Positions 27,623 through 36,696 of a stretch of 64,000 nt of DNA are shown here, piece after piece. The first letter of the stretch is position 1, and every line of letters starts with the position of its first letter. The notes beneath the pieces are model-generated. The model made no database searches. It was not told where the DNA came from and was given only the letters and a program-made list of their open reading frames with translations. This DNA is from Gemmatimonadaceae bacterium (GTDB lineage: Bacteria > Gemmatimonadota > Gemmatimonadetes > Gemmatimonadales > Gemmatimonadaceae): the NCBI GenBank assembly GCA_035606695.1, contig DATNEW010000020.1, positions 1 through 64,000 of the forward strand, in the 5' to 3' direction. The position numbers were made by a program, and so were the translations under genes.

Positions 27623-29050
27623 TCACGGCGTCACGACCTTCGGCTCGACGTACACCTTCGCGAGATCGCCGACGTATTCGTCGTGCAGCCCGCGAATCAT
27701 GTCGAACTCACGCTTCACCGTGGCGCGATAGTCGGGCCGCGTGGCGAAATCGAAAAGCAGCGCCGTCATCGCTTGCGCGTCGGTGATGAAACCCTGATGG
27801 CCGACGGGCCCGAGCGCGTCCTGCTCCATCTCGTACGTGTGATTCGGCGCGTTTGACGTTTTTGCGCTGAAGCCGATGCCCGGAATTGCGCTCGACACGC
27901 TGCCGGTCTCCTCATAACCCTGCGGCTTGCCCGGTTCGGGCAGCGGGTTCTGTCCGCCGTACTTCTTGAGATACGCGAACGCTACTTCGTTGAGCGATCC
28001 AACGCCGACGCCGTCGCGATTCCTTCCGTAGTGATCGATCTGCACCTTCGTCCCCGTCGCCAACGCCGCGGCGCGCGCGGCATTGTCCACCATCTCGGTG
28101 AGCTGCGCGAGGTACACCTCGTCGGGATAGCGAATGTAGAAATCGGCCTGCGTGCGATCCGGAACGACGTTCGGTGCCGCGCCGCCCTCGGTGATGACGC
28201 CCTGAATGCGCGCCTCGGGCCGCATGTTGCTGCGCATCGCGTCGATGTTCTCGAAGAGGTGAATCACCGCCGTCAGCGCGTTGCGGCCATTCCACGCCGT
28301 GAGCTGATGCGCCGGCGCGCCGCTGAACGTGTACTTCACGCCGTCGATGTTCATGCAGCACGTGCCGAATCCCGCGGCGGGGCGACTCGTGGCGCTGGTC
28401 GAGTGGCTTCGCACGAGCACGTCCACACCGTCGAACACCTTGGACTCGTACATCACCGTTTTGGCATTGGGCGGCATCATCTCTTCGCCCGGCGTGCCGA
28501 ACACGGTCACGGTTCCCGGCGTCTTCGTCCGCGACAGATACTCGGCCATCGCGATCGCGGCGGCGAGTCCGATCGGCCCCTGCGTGCTGTGCTGATCGCC
28601 GTGAAACGCGCCCTTCGTTCCACGCAGCGCGTCGTATTCCACGATGACGCCGAGGTGCGGCGATCCACTGCTCTTCGTGTAGCGTGCGACGAATGCGGTC
28701 GGCAGCCCGGGCGTTCCCATCTGCACGGTGAAGTCGTGCTTCTTCAGATAGTCGGTCAGAATCTGGACCGAGCGCTTCTCCTCGAAGCCGATCTCGGGGT
28801 GACGCGTGATGTCGTCGCCCATCGCCAGCAAATCGGTGTCCATCAGCTCCTTCGCGCGTGCGACGACCTGATCGCGCGCCGGATTCGGCCCCGTGAGCTT
28901 CGCGGCGAGCGCAGTGAGGTCGAGCGAGCGCTCGAGCGAGTCGAGCTTGCGAACGACACCGCGCGCAGCATCCCGCTCGGTGGGCGTTTCCTGCGCGCGC
29001 GCAACGGATGCGACGGACAGCACGGCGGCGACGATAACAAAGCGATGCAT
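27623..29050 (-). CDS. M20 family amidohydrolase (AbgB-like), secreted
   Basis: A 475-residue dinuclear metallo-amidohydrolase. Signal peptide ends SVARAQ. Family blocks include HPEIGFEE, VIVEYDALRG, GDQHSTQG, FGTPGEE (catalytic Glu) and the lid-domain segment APAHQLTAWNGRNAL. The closest family is the aminobenzoyl-glutamate/indole-acetyl-amino-acid amidohydrolase group, so the substrate is probably an N-acyl amino acid or dipeptide in the periplasm. It ends 24 bases before the APH-like gene and begins 6 bases after the DUF1697 stop, so the minus-strand run may be one operon. Confidence 0.87.
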   Translation of the reverse strand: MHRFVIVAAVLSVASVARAQETPTERDAARGVVRKLDSLERSLDLTALAAKLTGPNPARDQVVARAKELMDTDLLAMGDDITRHPEIGFEEKRSVQILTDYLKKHDFTVQMGTPGLPTAFVARYTKSSGSPHLGVIVEYDALRGTKGAFHGDQHSTQGPIGLAAAIAMAEYLSRTKTPGTVTVFGTPGEEMMPPNAKTVMYESKVFDGVDVLVRSHSTSATSRPAAGFGTCCMNIDGVKYTFSGAPAHQLTAWNGRNALTAVIHLFENIDAMRSNMRPEARIQGVITEGGAAPNVVPDRTQADFYIRYPDEVYLAQLTEMVDNAARAAALATGTKVQIDHYGRNRDGVGVGSLNEVAFAYLKKYGGQNPLPEPGKPQGYEETGSVSSAIPGIGFSAKTSNAPNHTYEMEQDALGPVGHQGFITDAQAMTALLFDFATRPDYRATVKREFDMIRGLHDEYVGDLAKVYVEPKVVTP

Positions 29051-29056
29051 GAGAAT

Positions 29057-29659
29057 TCAGGCTGACGTGGTGGGACGATCGCTCATGCCCTGCATGGCTT
29101 GCATGAGCTCGAAAATCCTTCTCGTCGTGTTGACGTTGCGGGCAGTCATATCGTGAGAGACGCGCCGGCCCAGCAGCTTCGTAATCGCGCTCCGCTCGAC
29201 GCCGTCGACTTTGACAGACCACAACAGCGTCCCGGGGCAGTACGTGACGCGCTCCAGATCCGAATCAGCGTCGAAGTCGCGGAGCACGGCTTTCGAATCG
29301 ATCGTGTGGCGCAGAAACAAGACGTGGTACCGCCAAGCCTCATCCATCTTCCACGTCGTGTTCATCGTCCTGACCAACCCCGCGATCTCGTCCGCGCTGC
29401 GCACGATGCACTTCGTCTCGATGCCATGATTGCGGGAGAGCAAACTGTCGACGACCGACTCAATCGCGCGGCTGTCGTGCTCCGCCGAGCGAAACATGAC
29501 GTTGCCGCTGTTGATGTATGTGGCGACGTCGCGAAAACCGGCCTTCTGGAAACTCGACGCCAGCGCCTTCATCGACACCATGTTATTGCCGCCGACGTTG
29601 ACCGCGCGCAGCAGGGCGACATAGACACCTGACGCCGCGCCGGCTTTTCGCCGCGGCAT
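29057..29659 (-). CDS. DUF1697 family protein
   Basis: A 200-residue protein. The family core is clear: YVALLRAVNVGGNN near the N terminus, ALASSFQKAGFRDVATYINSGNVMF, and the later FLRHTIDSK region. DUF1697 proteins are widespread, small and cytoplasmic, with no established biochemical role. The stop of the upstream methyltransferase gene is only 2 bases away, so the two are probably co-transcribed and perhaps translationally coupled. An alternative start further in cannot be excluded, since the first dozen residues (PRRKAGAASG) are not family-like. Confidence 0.82.
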   Translation of the reverse strand: MPRRKAGAASGVYVALLRAVNVGGNNMVSMKALASSFQKAGFRDVATYINSGNVMFRSAEHDSRAIESVVDSLLSRNHGIETKCIVRSADEIAGLVRTMNTTWKMDEAWRYHVLFLRHTIDSKAVLRDFDADSDLERVTYCPGTLLWSVKVDGVERSAITKLLGRRVSHDMTARNVNTTRRIFELMQAMQGMSDRPTTSA

Positions 29660-29661
29660 CG

Positions 29662-30516
29662 TCAGACGCGCTCGAGCAGCACGTTGCCCGAGAAGCGCTT
29701 GAATTCCTCGCGACGCTGCTTCGGCGCCAACTTTCCGAGCAGCCGATAGAACCAGGCGCCACGCATGACGCGCTTCAGACGGATCCCTTCCTCGAACGTC
29801 GGCCGGTACGCGAGCTCACGCCAGCCGTGCGGTTCGAAGAACTTGGTGCTTTCCGCGGGCGCAAACTTGAACTGCGCATTCCCTTCATCCACGCTCTTGC
29901 CCCACATGTTGCCCATCATCTTGAGCAGCTGCGGGCTCGCGAGATCGTGCAACCACCAGCGGAAGCCTGGTTGCGCGTGTAGATCGTCCGCCAGCGTCGC
30001 CACCTGATCCGGCTCGAGGTAGATCAGCAGTCCCTCGGACACGACAAGCGCACGACGGGACTCCGCGCCGAGTTGCGCGAATAGCGCCTGTCGCTTCGGG
30101 ATATCGGTGAGATCGAGGCGCACAGCGTCGTAGCGACAAACCGTCTTCTCCCGCGCGAGCATCTCCGTCTTGTAGTCGAGAATGCCGGGCATGTCGACGT
30201 CGACCCATCGCAACGTTTCGGGAAGCGGCATGCGCCACGGACGCGCATCGAGTCCCGCGGCGAGATTGAGCACCAGGTCGACCCCGCCGTTCCGAACGCG
30301 ATCGAGAATGATCTCATCGAATACCGCCGTTCGCACGATCATCGGCCACGCGAAGCGGCGGCCTTTCGGCATCGCGTCGACGATCGCGTAGCCCTTCTCG
30401 CCTGCCAAACGTTCGGCGAACGGATCGCGGAAGATCGCGTCGCGCCGCGCCGTCTCCATGGCTCGATACACGGCGACCCAACGCGCCGTGTCGGAGATGT
30501 GCTCGATCTGGCTCAT
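29662..30516 (-). CDS. LCMT/PPM1-like class I SAM-dependent methyltransferase
   Basis: A 284-residue protein of the leucine carboxyl methyltransferase-like branch (TIGR00027 type). The opening ISDTARWVAVYRAMET, then RDPFAERLAGEKG, the SAM-binding LVLNLAAGLDARPWR and WVDVDMPGILDYK are family hallmarks; ALVVSEGLLIYLEPDQV completes the core. In actinobacteria and myxobacteria such enzymes methylate carboxyl or hydroxyl groups of small molecules, and the natural substrate here is unknown. It is divergent from the tricorn protease gene across a 163-bp gap and leads the run into DUF1697 and M20. Confidence 0.87.
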   Translation of the reverse strand: MSQIEHISDTARWVAVYRAMETARRDAIFRDPFAERLAGEKGYAIVDAMPKGRRFAWPMIVRTAVFDEIILDRVRNGGVDLVLNLAAGLDARPWRMPLPETLRWVDVDMPGILDYKTEMLAREKTVCRYDAVRLDLTDIPKRQALFAQLGAESRRALVVSEGLLIYLEPDQVATLADDLHAQPGFRWWLHDLASPQLLKMMGNMWGKSVDEGNAQFKFAPAESTKFFEPHGWRELAYRPTFEEGIRLKRVMRGAWFYRLLGKLAPKQRREEFKRFSGNVLLERV

Positions 30517-30679
30517 GGCACATTTACGCCTGCCATGCCAGTCTCGTCAATGCCGCCGCGCCGATCGGCCGACCGGGGCCCCTAGCCGAACCGCGTCCCA
30601 TGCCCATTTTCATAGCTGGGCATGCCGTTGCCGATTCACGGCGCCCGTACAGCCTCCCCCTCCATACCCGGGTCTTCCG

Positions 30680-33600
30680 ATGTCACGACATCGCACGATC
30701 ACTCTAAGCACTTCACTCGCCGCACTCGTGTTGGCGGTGCCTCTCATCCAACCGCTCCATGCGCAGACGCGCATGCTCCGTTCGCCGACCGTCAGCAAGA
30801 CGCAGATCGCGTTCGCATACGCGAACAACATCTGGACGGTCGATCGCAGTGGCGGGTTGGCTCGTCGCATCACGACGTTCGCGGGCACGACCGAAAACCC
30901 CAAGTTCTCGCCTGACGGCAAGCTGATCGCATTCAGCGCCTCGTACGGCGGCAACGTCGACGTGTACGTCGTCCCCGCCGAAGGCGGCGAGCCGAAGCGC
31001 CTGACGTGGCACCCCGGCGCTGACCAAGTGCAAGGCTGGACCCCGGACGGAAAGAACATCGTCTTCAACTCGGCCCGCGCGACGTGGGCGCCGACAGCGG
31101 CACCGCGCTTCTGGACGGTGCCGGTCGAAGGCGGCGTCGAGACGCCGATGGCGCTGCCGCGCGCGTATCAGGGCAAGATCTCGCCCGACGGACGCCACGT
31201 GGCGTATCGCATGAACAACTCGTGGGATGAAGAGCGACGCAACTATCGCGGCGGTCAGAATCGTCCGATCTGGATCGTCGATCTCAAGACGTACGATCTG
31301 GAGACGACGCCAAGCACCGCGAGCGGCAACGATCTCGTGGTCGCGCAGGCGGGTGCGCCGCGCGGCTCATCGCACTTCGACGCGAAGACCGCCGAGTCGA
31401 AGAACATGGACCCCGTGTGGGTCGGCAACGACGTCGTAGACTTCATCTCCGACCGCGACGGCGTCGCGAATGTGTGGAGCTTCAACGTCTCGTCGAAGAA
31501 GCTCACGCAGCTCACGCACTTCTCGGATTTCGACGTGAAGACGCTCGACGCGGCGTCGGACGGCAGCGCGATCGTGTACGAGCAGGCGGGCGACATCCAT
31601 CTGATGGACCCCAAGTCCGGACACGATCAGAAAGTGAGCATCACCGCCGCCGGCGACTTTCCGTGGATGATGGCGCAGTGGCGCGACGTCACCGGGAACA
31701 TGACCAACATCGCGCTCTCGCCCACGGGCAAGCGCGTCGCCGTCGAAGCGCGCGGCGAGCTGTTCACGATTCCCGCCGACAAGGGCGACGTGCGCGGCAT
31801 TTCGAACTCGAGCGCATCCGCCGAGCACGATCCGGCGTGGTCGCCGGATGGAAAGATGATCTCGTACTTCAGCGACAAGTCGGGCGAGTACGCGCTGTAC
31901 ATCGAGGCGCAGGACGGGCTGACGCCGGCCCGCGAGATCAAGATTCCGACGACGGGTCACTTCTATACGCCCGGTTGGTCGCCTGACGGCAAGCGTATCA
32001 TGTTCACGAGCGCCGATCTCAAGCTGTGGGTCGTCGACGTGGCGTCGGGTCAGGCGAAAGTCGTGGGCAGCGACCCGTGGATGGTGCCGACGCGCACGAT
32101 GAATCCGGTGTGGTCGCCGGACGGCAAATGGATCGCCTACTCGAAGCATCTCAACTCGCTGTATCACGCGATCGAAGTCGTGAACGTCGAGACGGGAGTC
32201 TCGAAGCAGGTGACCGACGGCCTCGCCGACGCGGTCTCGCCGGCCTGGGATGCGAGCGGCAAGTACCTGTGGTTCCTCGCGTCCACCGACATGGGTCTCA
32301 AGTCCCAGTGGCTCGACATGTCGAACTACGATCACACCGAGACCTATGGCCTGTATGCGGCGGTGCTGCGCAAGAACGATCCGTCGCCGTTCCTGCCCGA
32401 GAGCGACGATGAAGGTGTGAACGCGATGGGCGATGGGCGTCGGGTGTCGGGCGGCGGCCGCGGTGCGGCAAACGCCGATACATCTGAGGCGCCTCGCCCA
32501 ACACCCAGCGCCCAGCGCCCTGCGCCCAGCATCACAATCGATTTCGACGGTCTGCCGAATCGCATTCTCGCCGTGCCAGGCGTTCCAGAACGTCAATACT
32601 CGGACTTGAAATCGGGCGCCTCGGGCATGGTGTACTACCTCGAGGCCGCGGCCGGCAGTGGTGGCCGCGGCGGCGCGGGGAGCGGCACGCTGCACCGCTA
32701 TTCGCTGCGCGACAGGCGCGACATTCCGTTCATCACCGGCGTCGCCGGCGCGTATGACGTCAGCCTCGACGGCCACAAGCTCGTGTATCGCGGCAACGCC
32801 GGCGGCGCCGGGGGTGGTCGTGGTCGTGGCGGTGCGGCAGCCGGCGGTGCTGGCGGCGCGGCGCTGTTCCTCGTCGACGCGGATCGTGCGGCGCCGCAAG
32901 CCGGCCAGGGACGTCTCAACGCCGACCTTCGCGCCTACGTCGATCCCAAGGCCGAGTTCAAGCAGATCTTCGACGAAGCGTGGCGCAACCAGCGCGATTA
33001 TCTGTACGTGCCGAACGAGCACGGCGCCGACTGGCCGAAGATCCGTCAGATGTACAGCCAATTCTTGCCGTTCGTGAATCATCGCGCCGATTTGAATTAT
33101 CTCATCGACATGATGGGTGCCGAGGTGTCGATCGGGCACTCGTACGTACGCGGCGGCGACATTCCCGGCACCACGGACATCGCGCCAGGCGGGCTGCTCG
33201 GCGCCGACTTCGCGGTCGAGAACGGCCGTTACAAGATTACTAAAATCTACGACAACGAAGAGTGGAACACGGACCTCCAGGCGCCGCTCGCCGCGCCGGG
33301 CGTGGACGTGCACGTCGGCGACTACATCCTGGCGATCAACGGCCAGGATCTGAAGGCGCCGGATAACATCTACCGGCTGTTGGACGGCACGGCGAACAAG
33401 CAGACGTCGCTGATCGTGAACGCCACTCCGACGATGGACGGCGCGCGGCATGTGACGGTGGTGCCCGTCGCGAACGAGCAGGGTCTGCGCACGCGCGCGT
33501 GGATCGAAGCCAATCGCCGCAAGGTCGATTCGCTCTCGCACGGACAGATCGCGTACGTGTATCTGCCGAACACCGGCCAGCCGGGCTACACGAGCTTCAA

Positions 33601-34174
33601 CCGCTACTACTTCGCGCAACAGGACAAGAAGGGTGCGGTGATCGACGAGCGGTTCAACGGCGGTGGCCAGGCGGCCGACTACATCATCGACGTGCTGCAG
33701 CGCGACTTCGACGGCTACTTCAACAACGTCGCCGGCGATCGCATGCCGTTCACGAGTCCCGCGGCCGGGATCTGGGGACCGAAGGTGATGATCATCAACG
33801 AAATGGCGGGATCGGGCGGCGATCTCATGCCGTACATGTTCCGCTATCGCAAGATCGGTGAGCTCGTCGGCAAGCGGACGTGGGGTGGTCTCGTGCACAC
33901 CGCCGACACACCGCCGTTCGTCGACGGCGGTTCCGCGATCGCACCGCGCGGCGGCTTCTTCGCGCGCGACGGCAAGTGGGCGGTCGAGAACGAAGGCGTC
34001 GCGCCTGACATCGATGTCGAGAACACGCCGAAGGAGGTCATCGCCGGACACGATCCGCAGCTCGAGGCGGCGGTCGCCGAGGCGATGAAGGAGTTGCAGG
34101 CGCATCCGGTCGAGCGGGCGACGAAGGAGCCGCCGTCGCCGACGTGGGGCAAGCGTGTGAAGCCGCCGCTCTAA
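30680..34174 (+). CDS. Tricorn-like S41 protease with beta-propeller and PDZ domains, secreted
   Basis: A 1164-residue protease. The ATG at 30680 gives a signal peptide ending LHAQT; the open frame from 30458 is not coding. N-terminal WD40-like propeller repeats (SPDGK blocks, residues 40-560), a second propeller-like segment, a tricorn C1 domain, a PDZ domain (DYILAINGQDLKAPDN) and a C-terminal S41 domain with the nucleophile in MAGSGGD (Ser about 1045). Tricorn homologs degrade peptides released by other proteases, which suits this peptidase-rich region. The segment at residues about 583-617 is built from heptamer repeats (32425-32530) and is followed by Gly/Arg-rich tracts. A bidirectional terminator follows. 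Confidence 0.92.
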   Translation: MSRHRTITLSTSLAALVLAVPLIQPLHAQTRMLRSPTVSKTQIAFAYANNIWTVDRSGGLARRITTFAGTTENPKFSPDGKLIAFSASYGGNVDVYVVPAEGGEPKRLTWHPGADQVQGWTPDGKNIVFNSARATWAPTAAPRFWTVPVEGGVETPMALPRAYQGKISPDGRHVAYRMNNSWDEERRNYRGGQNRPIWIVDLKTYDLETTPSTASGNDLVVAQAGAPRGSSHFDAKTAESKNMDPVWVGNDVVDFISDRDGVANVWSFNVSSKKLTQLTHFSDFDVKTLDAASDGSAIVYEQAGDIHLMDPKSGHDQKVSITAAGDFPWMMAQWRDVTGNMTNIALSPTGKRVAVEARGELFTIPADKGDVRGISNSSASAEHDPAWSPDGKMISYFSDKSGEYALYIEAQDGLTPAREIKIPTTGHFYTPGWSPDGKRIMFTSADLKLWVVDVASGQAKVVGSDPWMVPTRTMNPVWSPDGKWIAYSKHLNSLYHAIEVVNVETGVSKQVTDGLADAVSPAWDASGKYLWFLASTDMGLKSQWLDMSNYDHTETYGLYAAVLRKNDPSPFLPESDDEGVNAMGDGRRVSGGGRGAANADTSEAPRPTPSAQRPAPSITIDFDGLPNRILAVPGVPERQYSDLKSGASGMVYYLEAAAGSGGRGGAGSGTLHRYSLRDRRDIPFITGVAGAYDVSLDGHKLVYRGNAGGAGGGRGRGGAAAGGAGGAALFLVDADRAAPQAGQGRLNADLRAYVDPKAEFKQIFDEAWRNQRDYLYVPNEHGADWPKIRQMYSQFLPFVNHRADLNYLIDMMGAEVSIGHSYVRGGDIPGTTDIAPGGLLGADFAVENGRYKITKIYDNEEWNTDLQAPLAAPGVDVHVGDYILAINGQDLKAPDNIYRLLDGTANKQTSLIVNATPTMDGARHVTVVPVANEQGLRTRAWIEANRRKVDSLSHGQIAYVYLPNTGQPGYTSFNRYYFAQQDKKGAVIDERFNGGGQAADYIIDVLQRDFDGYFNNVAGDRMPFTSPAAGIWGPKVMIINEMAGSGGDLMPYMFRYRKIGELVGKRTWGGLVHTADTPPFVDGGSAIAPRGGFFARDGKWAVENEGVAPDIDVENTPKEVIAGHDPQLEAAVAEAMKELQAHPVERATKEPPSPTWGKRVKPPL
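32425..32530. repeat. Two opposed heptamer arrays, in frame within the tricorn gene
   Basis: Left array 32425-32452: GATGGGC, GATGGGC, GTCGGGT, GTCGGGC. Right array 32496-32530: five complementary-orientation units (GCCCAAC, ACCCAGC, GCCCAGC, GCCCTGC, GCCCAGC). The two form an imperfect inverted repeat (about 18 of 23 matches) around a 43-base centre. The reading frame stays open and encodes a Gly/Arg- then Pro/Ala-rich linker. Confidence 0.75.
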
Positions 34175-34199
34175 ACCAGGCAGCGCCGGTGCCGAACGA

Positions 34200-34239
34200 A
34201 AAAAGGGAAGCGGTGCGTGACTGCACCGCTTCCCTTTTT
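34200..34239. terminator. Bidirectional intrinsic terminator
   Basis: A perfect 17-bp stem (34200-34216 with 34223-34239) with a 6-base loop. It is flanked by A6 on the left and T5 on the right, so it ends in a T-run on either strand. It lies between the convergent tricorn and LigD-polymerase genes. Confidence 0.92.
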
Positions 34240-34263
34240 CTGTTCCATTTTCTCACAGCGTTC

Positions 34264-35208
34264 TCACAGCAGCTTGTCGAGCTTGAACCGGCCCTTTGCC
34301 GCAAGCAACGGCTTCCACAAATCGCCGAGCTTCGCCGCGCGCGCCGGCACGTTGTCTATTCGAAAATCGTCAATCGCGAAGCCGGCGTCGATCTCGTCCC
34401 ACGTCACGGGCGTCGACACCGGCGCATTCTTTTTCGGCCTTGGCGAATAGATCGACGCCAGCGTGCGGCCCCAGGCGTTCTGGTTGTAATCGACCAACAC
34501 GCGGCCGCGCGGCCGCTTCGCAATAATATACTCGGCGGTCAATAACTTCGGATGCTCCTCGGCGAGATGCTGCGCCAGCGCCTTCGCGAACGTCCACACC
34601 TGCTTCTGCACCGGCCCGCGCACGATCGGCACGTAGATGTGCACGCCGGACGATCCAGTCGTCTTCACGAGCGGCTTCATGCCGAGTGCCTCGAGCGCAT
34701 CGCGCACGACGACGGCCGCTTCGAGCACCTTGGTGAACGTCGCGCCGACGACGGGATCGAGATCGAAGTGCACATAGTCGGGCCGATCCACGTCGTCGCA
34801 GCGCGCGTACCACTGATTCAGGTCGATGCAGCCGAGGTTCACGACCCAGAGCAATGAGGCGAGATCCTGCACCATCGGGAAATCGATCACGCTGCCCGAT
34901 GCATGCTCGATCGCGCACGTCTCGATCCAGTCCGGCCGCGGCGACGGGGCGCGCTTCATGAAAAAGCACTTGCCGCGCGCGCCGTTCGGGTAGCGCTTCA
35001 TCACCATCGCGCGATCGCGGAGATGCGGCAGCAGAAGCGGCGACATCGTCGCGTAGTATTGCAACAGGTGGCGCTTCGTGATCGGCCCTTCAGGCCAGAA
35101 GATCTTGTCGAGATTCGTGAGCTTGACGCGTTTTCCCTCCACGTTCAGCTCGACGTCGTTCTCATCGCGTGGAATCAGAAACGCACCGCGTGCGGCCCGC
35201 GCGCTCAC
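34264..35208 (-). CDS. Stand-alone LigD-type polymerase (primase-polymerase) domain protein
   Basis: A 314-residue protein matching the polymerase domain of bacterial LigD, which fills gaps during non-homologous end joining. Core blocks: KLTNLDKIFWPEGPITK, YYATMSPLLLPHL, YPNGARGKCFFMKR, the catalytic metal motif HFDLDP, the SSGVHIYVP segment and VLVDYNQNAWGRT. The GTG at 35208 was chosen because it overlaps the upstream stop as GTGA and sits 10 bases after GGAG; the frame extends to 35283 without a better start. It has no ligase or phosphoesterase domain, and no Ku gene is in the window. Separate Pol genes of this type exist in several bacteria. Confidence 0.87.
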   Translation of the reverse strand: MSARAARGAFLIPRDENDVELNVEGKRVKLTNLDKIFWPEGPITKRHLLQYYATMSPLLLPHLRDRAMVMKRYPNGARGKCFFMKRAPSPRPDWIETCAIEHASGSVIDFPMVQDLASLLWVVNLGCIDLNQWYARCDDVDRPDYVHFDLDPVVGATFTKVLEAAVVVRDALEALGMKPLVKTTGSSGVHIYVPIVRGPVQKQVWTFAKALAQHLAEEHPKLLTAEYIIAKRPRGRVLVDYNQNAWGRTLASIYSPRPKKNAPVSTPVTWDEIDAGFAIDDFRIDNVPARAAKLGDLWKPLLAAKGRFKLDKLL

Positions 35209-35816
35209 CGAATGCGCTCCAGCTTCGGCGGGCGCTTGCCGTGGCGCACGGCGCCGACAACCGGTTCGTACTCCAGCTCGCATCCTTCCCGCACGCGACG
35301 AAGCAGCAAGCCACCGCGGCTCATGTCGCCGCGGCCAACGAACTCGCTGGGAAACACCAATCGTTTGCCGAACGCCGCGACCAACGTGTCGACATACTTG
35401 CCCGTGGCGATGCTGCCAAGGAGCACGACCTGCGTCCTTGCGCCGATGCTCGAGGCGAGCGACTCCACGTCACGCTCGAGCGGATCGAGATACCGGCGGT
35501 CGCCCGCCGCGATGTCCACACGGGCGAACTTTACAATATCCTCATGACACACGGCCGCGTCAGGCAACATCAATCCTCTGTCCGTCGTGATCACGAACGT
35601 CGCCGGCTGCCGGCGCGAGCGCCGGCCGAACGCCAACCCGTACGCAAGCTTGCCACGAAAATAGAGCCCGCTCAAAAAACTGAACACTTCACCCAACGCG
35701 GCGCCTTCATTCGACCGCAGCCGAGCCGCCAACGCAAACGTCGCCGCGGGATTGAGCAACACCTGCGCGCGCTTGCCGTCACATCGGGCCGGCGAAAGCA
35801 AAAAGACCTGATTCAT
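35205..35816 (-). CDS. Unrecognised protein coupled to the LigD-type polymerase
   Basis: A 203-residue basic protein that I cannot assign to a named family. It is predicted soluble and has no signal peptide. Notable features: the N-terminal VFLLSPARCDGKRA, a central GSIATGK at residues 134-140 that resembles a P-loop but is followed by Tyr rather than Ser/Thr, and a C-terminal GRGDMSRGGLLLRR with RHGKRPPKL. Its stop overlaps the start of the LigD-type polymerase (GTGA), so the two are made together, and a role in DNA repair is a reasonable inference. It is divergent from yaeQ across about 70 bases. Confidence 0.75.
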   Translation of the reverse strand: MNQVFLLSPARCDGKRAQVLLNPAATFALAARLRSNEGAALGEVFSFLSGLYFRGKLAYGLAFGRRSRRQPATFVITTDRGLMLPDAAVCHEDIVKFARVDIAAGDRRYLDPLERDVESLASSIGARTQVVLLGSIATGKYVDTLVAAFGKRLVFPSEFVGRGDMSRGGLLLRRVREGCELEYEPVVGAVRHGKRPPKLERIR

Positions 35817-35887
35817 TGAAAAGCCGTGCTCGACTCGCGAGTATCAGTGATGATTGCGAAACGAATGCCACCGTCGAGCTCGCACCC

Positions 35888-36439
35888 GTGGCGCTGACGG
35901 CGACCATCTACAATTTCGACGTGCAGCTCTCCAACGTCGACCGCGCCGTCTACGAATCGCTGTCCGTCCGCGCCGCTCGGCAGCCGTCGGAGACGGAAGA
36001 GTATCTCGCGACGCGTGTGCTGGCGTACTGCCTCGAGTACGCGGAGGGCATTGCGTTCACCAAGGGACTCGCGGAGCCCGACGTGCCCGCGGTCGAGGTG
36101 CGCGATCTCACCGGGGCGCTGCGCGTCTGGATCGAAGTCGGCACGCCGGACGCCGAGCGGTTGCATAAAGCCAGCAAGGCATCGCCGCGCGTCGTCGTGT
36201 ACACGTTCAAGGATCCGTCGAATCTCGTTCGCCAGCTCGCCGGCGAGCGCATTCACCGCGTCGAAGCACTCGAGGTCTACGCATTCGACCCGGCGTTCAT
36301 CGCCGCGTTCGTCGAGCGGCTGGATCGCCGCACGACCTTCGAGCTGGCGGTGACCGACGGACACCTGTACCTCACCGTCGCCGGCGAGACGCTCGAGACG
36401 GCGCTGAAACCTGTCGAGGTCGCCGAGCGTCGTTCATAG
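35888..36439 (+). CDS. yaeQ: YaeQ family protein
   Basis: A 183-residue protein, the usual length of YaeQ. The GTG at 35888 is chosen because the family begins ALTATIYNFDVQLS; the open frame continues to a TTG at 35816 with no family similarity. Other blocks: RQPSETEEYLATRVLAYCLEYAEGI, GLAEPDVPAVEVRDLTG and the PD-(D/E)XK-like IEVGTPDAERLHKASK. YaeQ adopts a nuclease-like fold, but its role is unsettled. It begins next to the divergent LigD-polymerase pair, which may point to a shared DNA-related context. Confidence 0.87.
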   Translation: MALTATIYNFDVQLSNVDRAVYESLSVRAARQPSETEEYLATRVLAYCLEYAEGIAFTKGLAEPDVPAVEVRDLTGALRVWIEVGTPDAERLHKASKASPRVVVYTFKDPSNLVRQLAGERIHRVEALEVYAFDPAFIAAFVERLDRRTTFELAVTDGHLYLTVAGETLETALKPVEVAERRS

Positions 36440-36480
36440 AGCGGTATCCCGCCACCCCACCCGCGGAGACAAACCCTTCC

Positions 36481-36684
36481 GTGCAACTTTCGATTCTCGG
36501 TTTGAATCTGATCTACGCCGCGCTCGGCGTCGTGCTGATGTTCATCAGTTATCGCGTCATCGACTTTCTCACGCCGCAGGTCGACTTTCCGGCGGAGCTC
36601 AAGCGCGGGAACATCGCGGTTGCGATATTCATCGCCGCGCTGTTCATCTCGATCGCGCTCATCATCGGCCGCGCGATTGGGTGA
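36481..36684 (+). CDS. DUF350 small membrane protein
   Basis: A 67-residue protein from a GTG start, with two hydrophobic segments (LIYAALGVVLMFISY and IFIAALFISIALIIGRA) separated by a charged loop containing AELKRGN. The size and the paired-helix pattern fit half of a DUF350 protein; a single repeat is common. Function is unknown. The stop abuts the lytic transglycosylase gene, so they are likely co-transcribed. Confidence 0.75.
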   Translation: MQLSILGLNLIYAALGVVLMFISYRVIDFLTPQVDFPAELKRGNIAVAIFIAALFISIALIIGRAIG

Positions 36685-36696
36685 GTGAGCAGTCGC

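Noticed and set aside
31367-34105. Open frame of 912 codons on the minus strand opposite the tricorn gene
   Set aside because: It is Arg/Val/His-rich without any domain, exactly opposite a gene with full family motifs; GC-rich third positions keep antisense frames open.
35205-35816. Ku protein as partner of the LigD-type polymerase
   Set aside because: The sequence has none of the Ku core motifs; it is a different, unrecognised protein.
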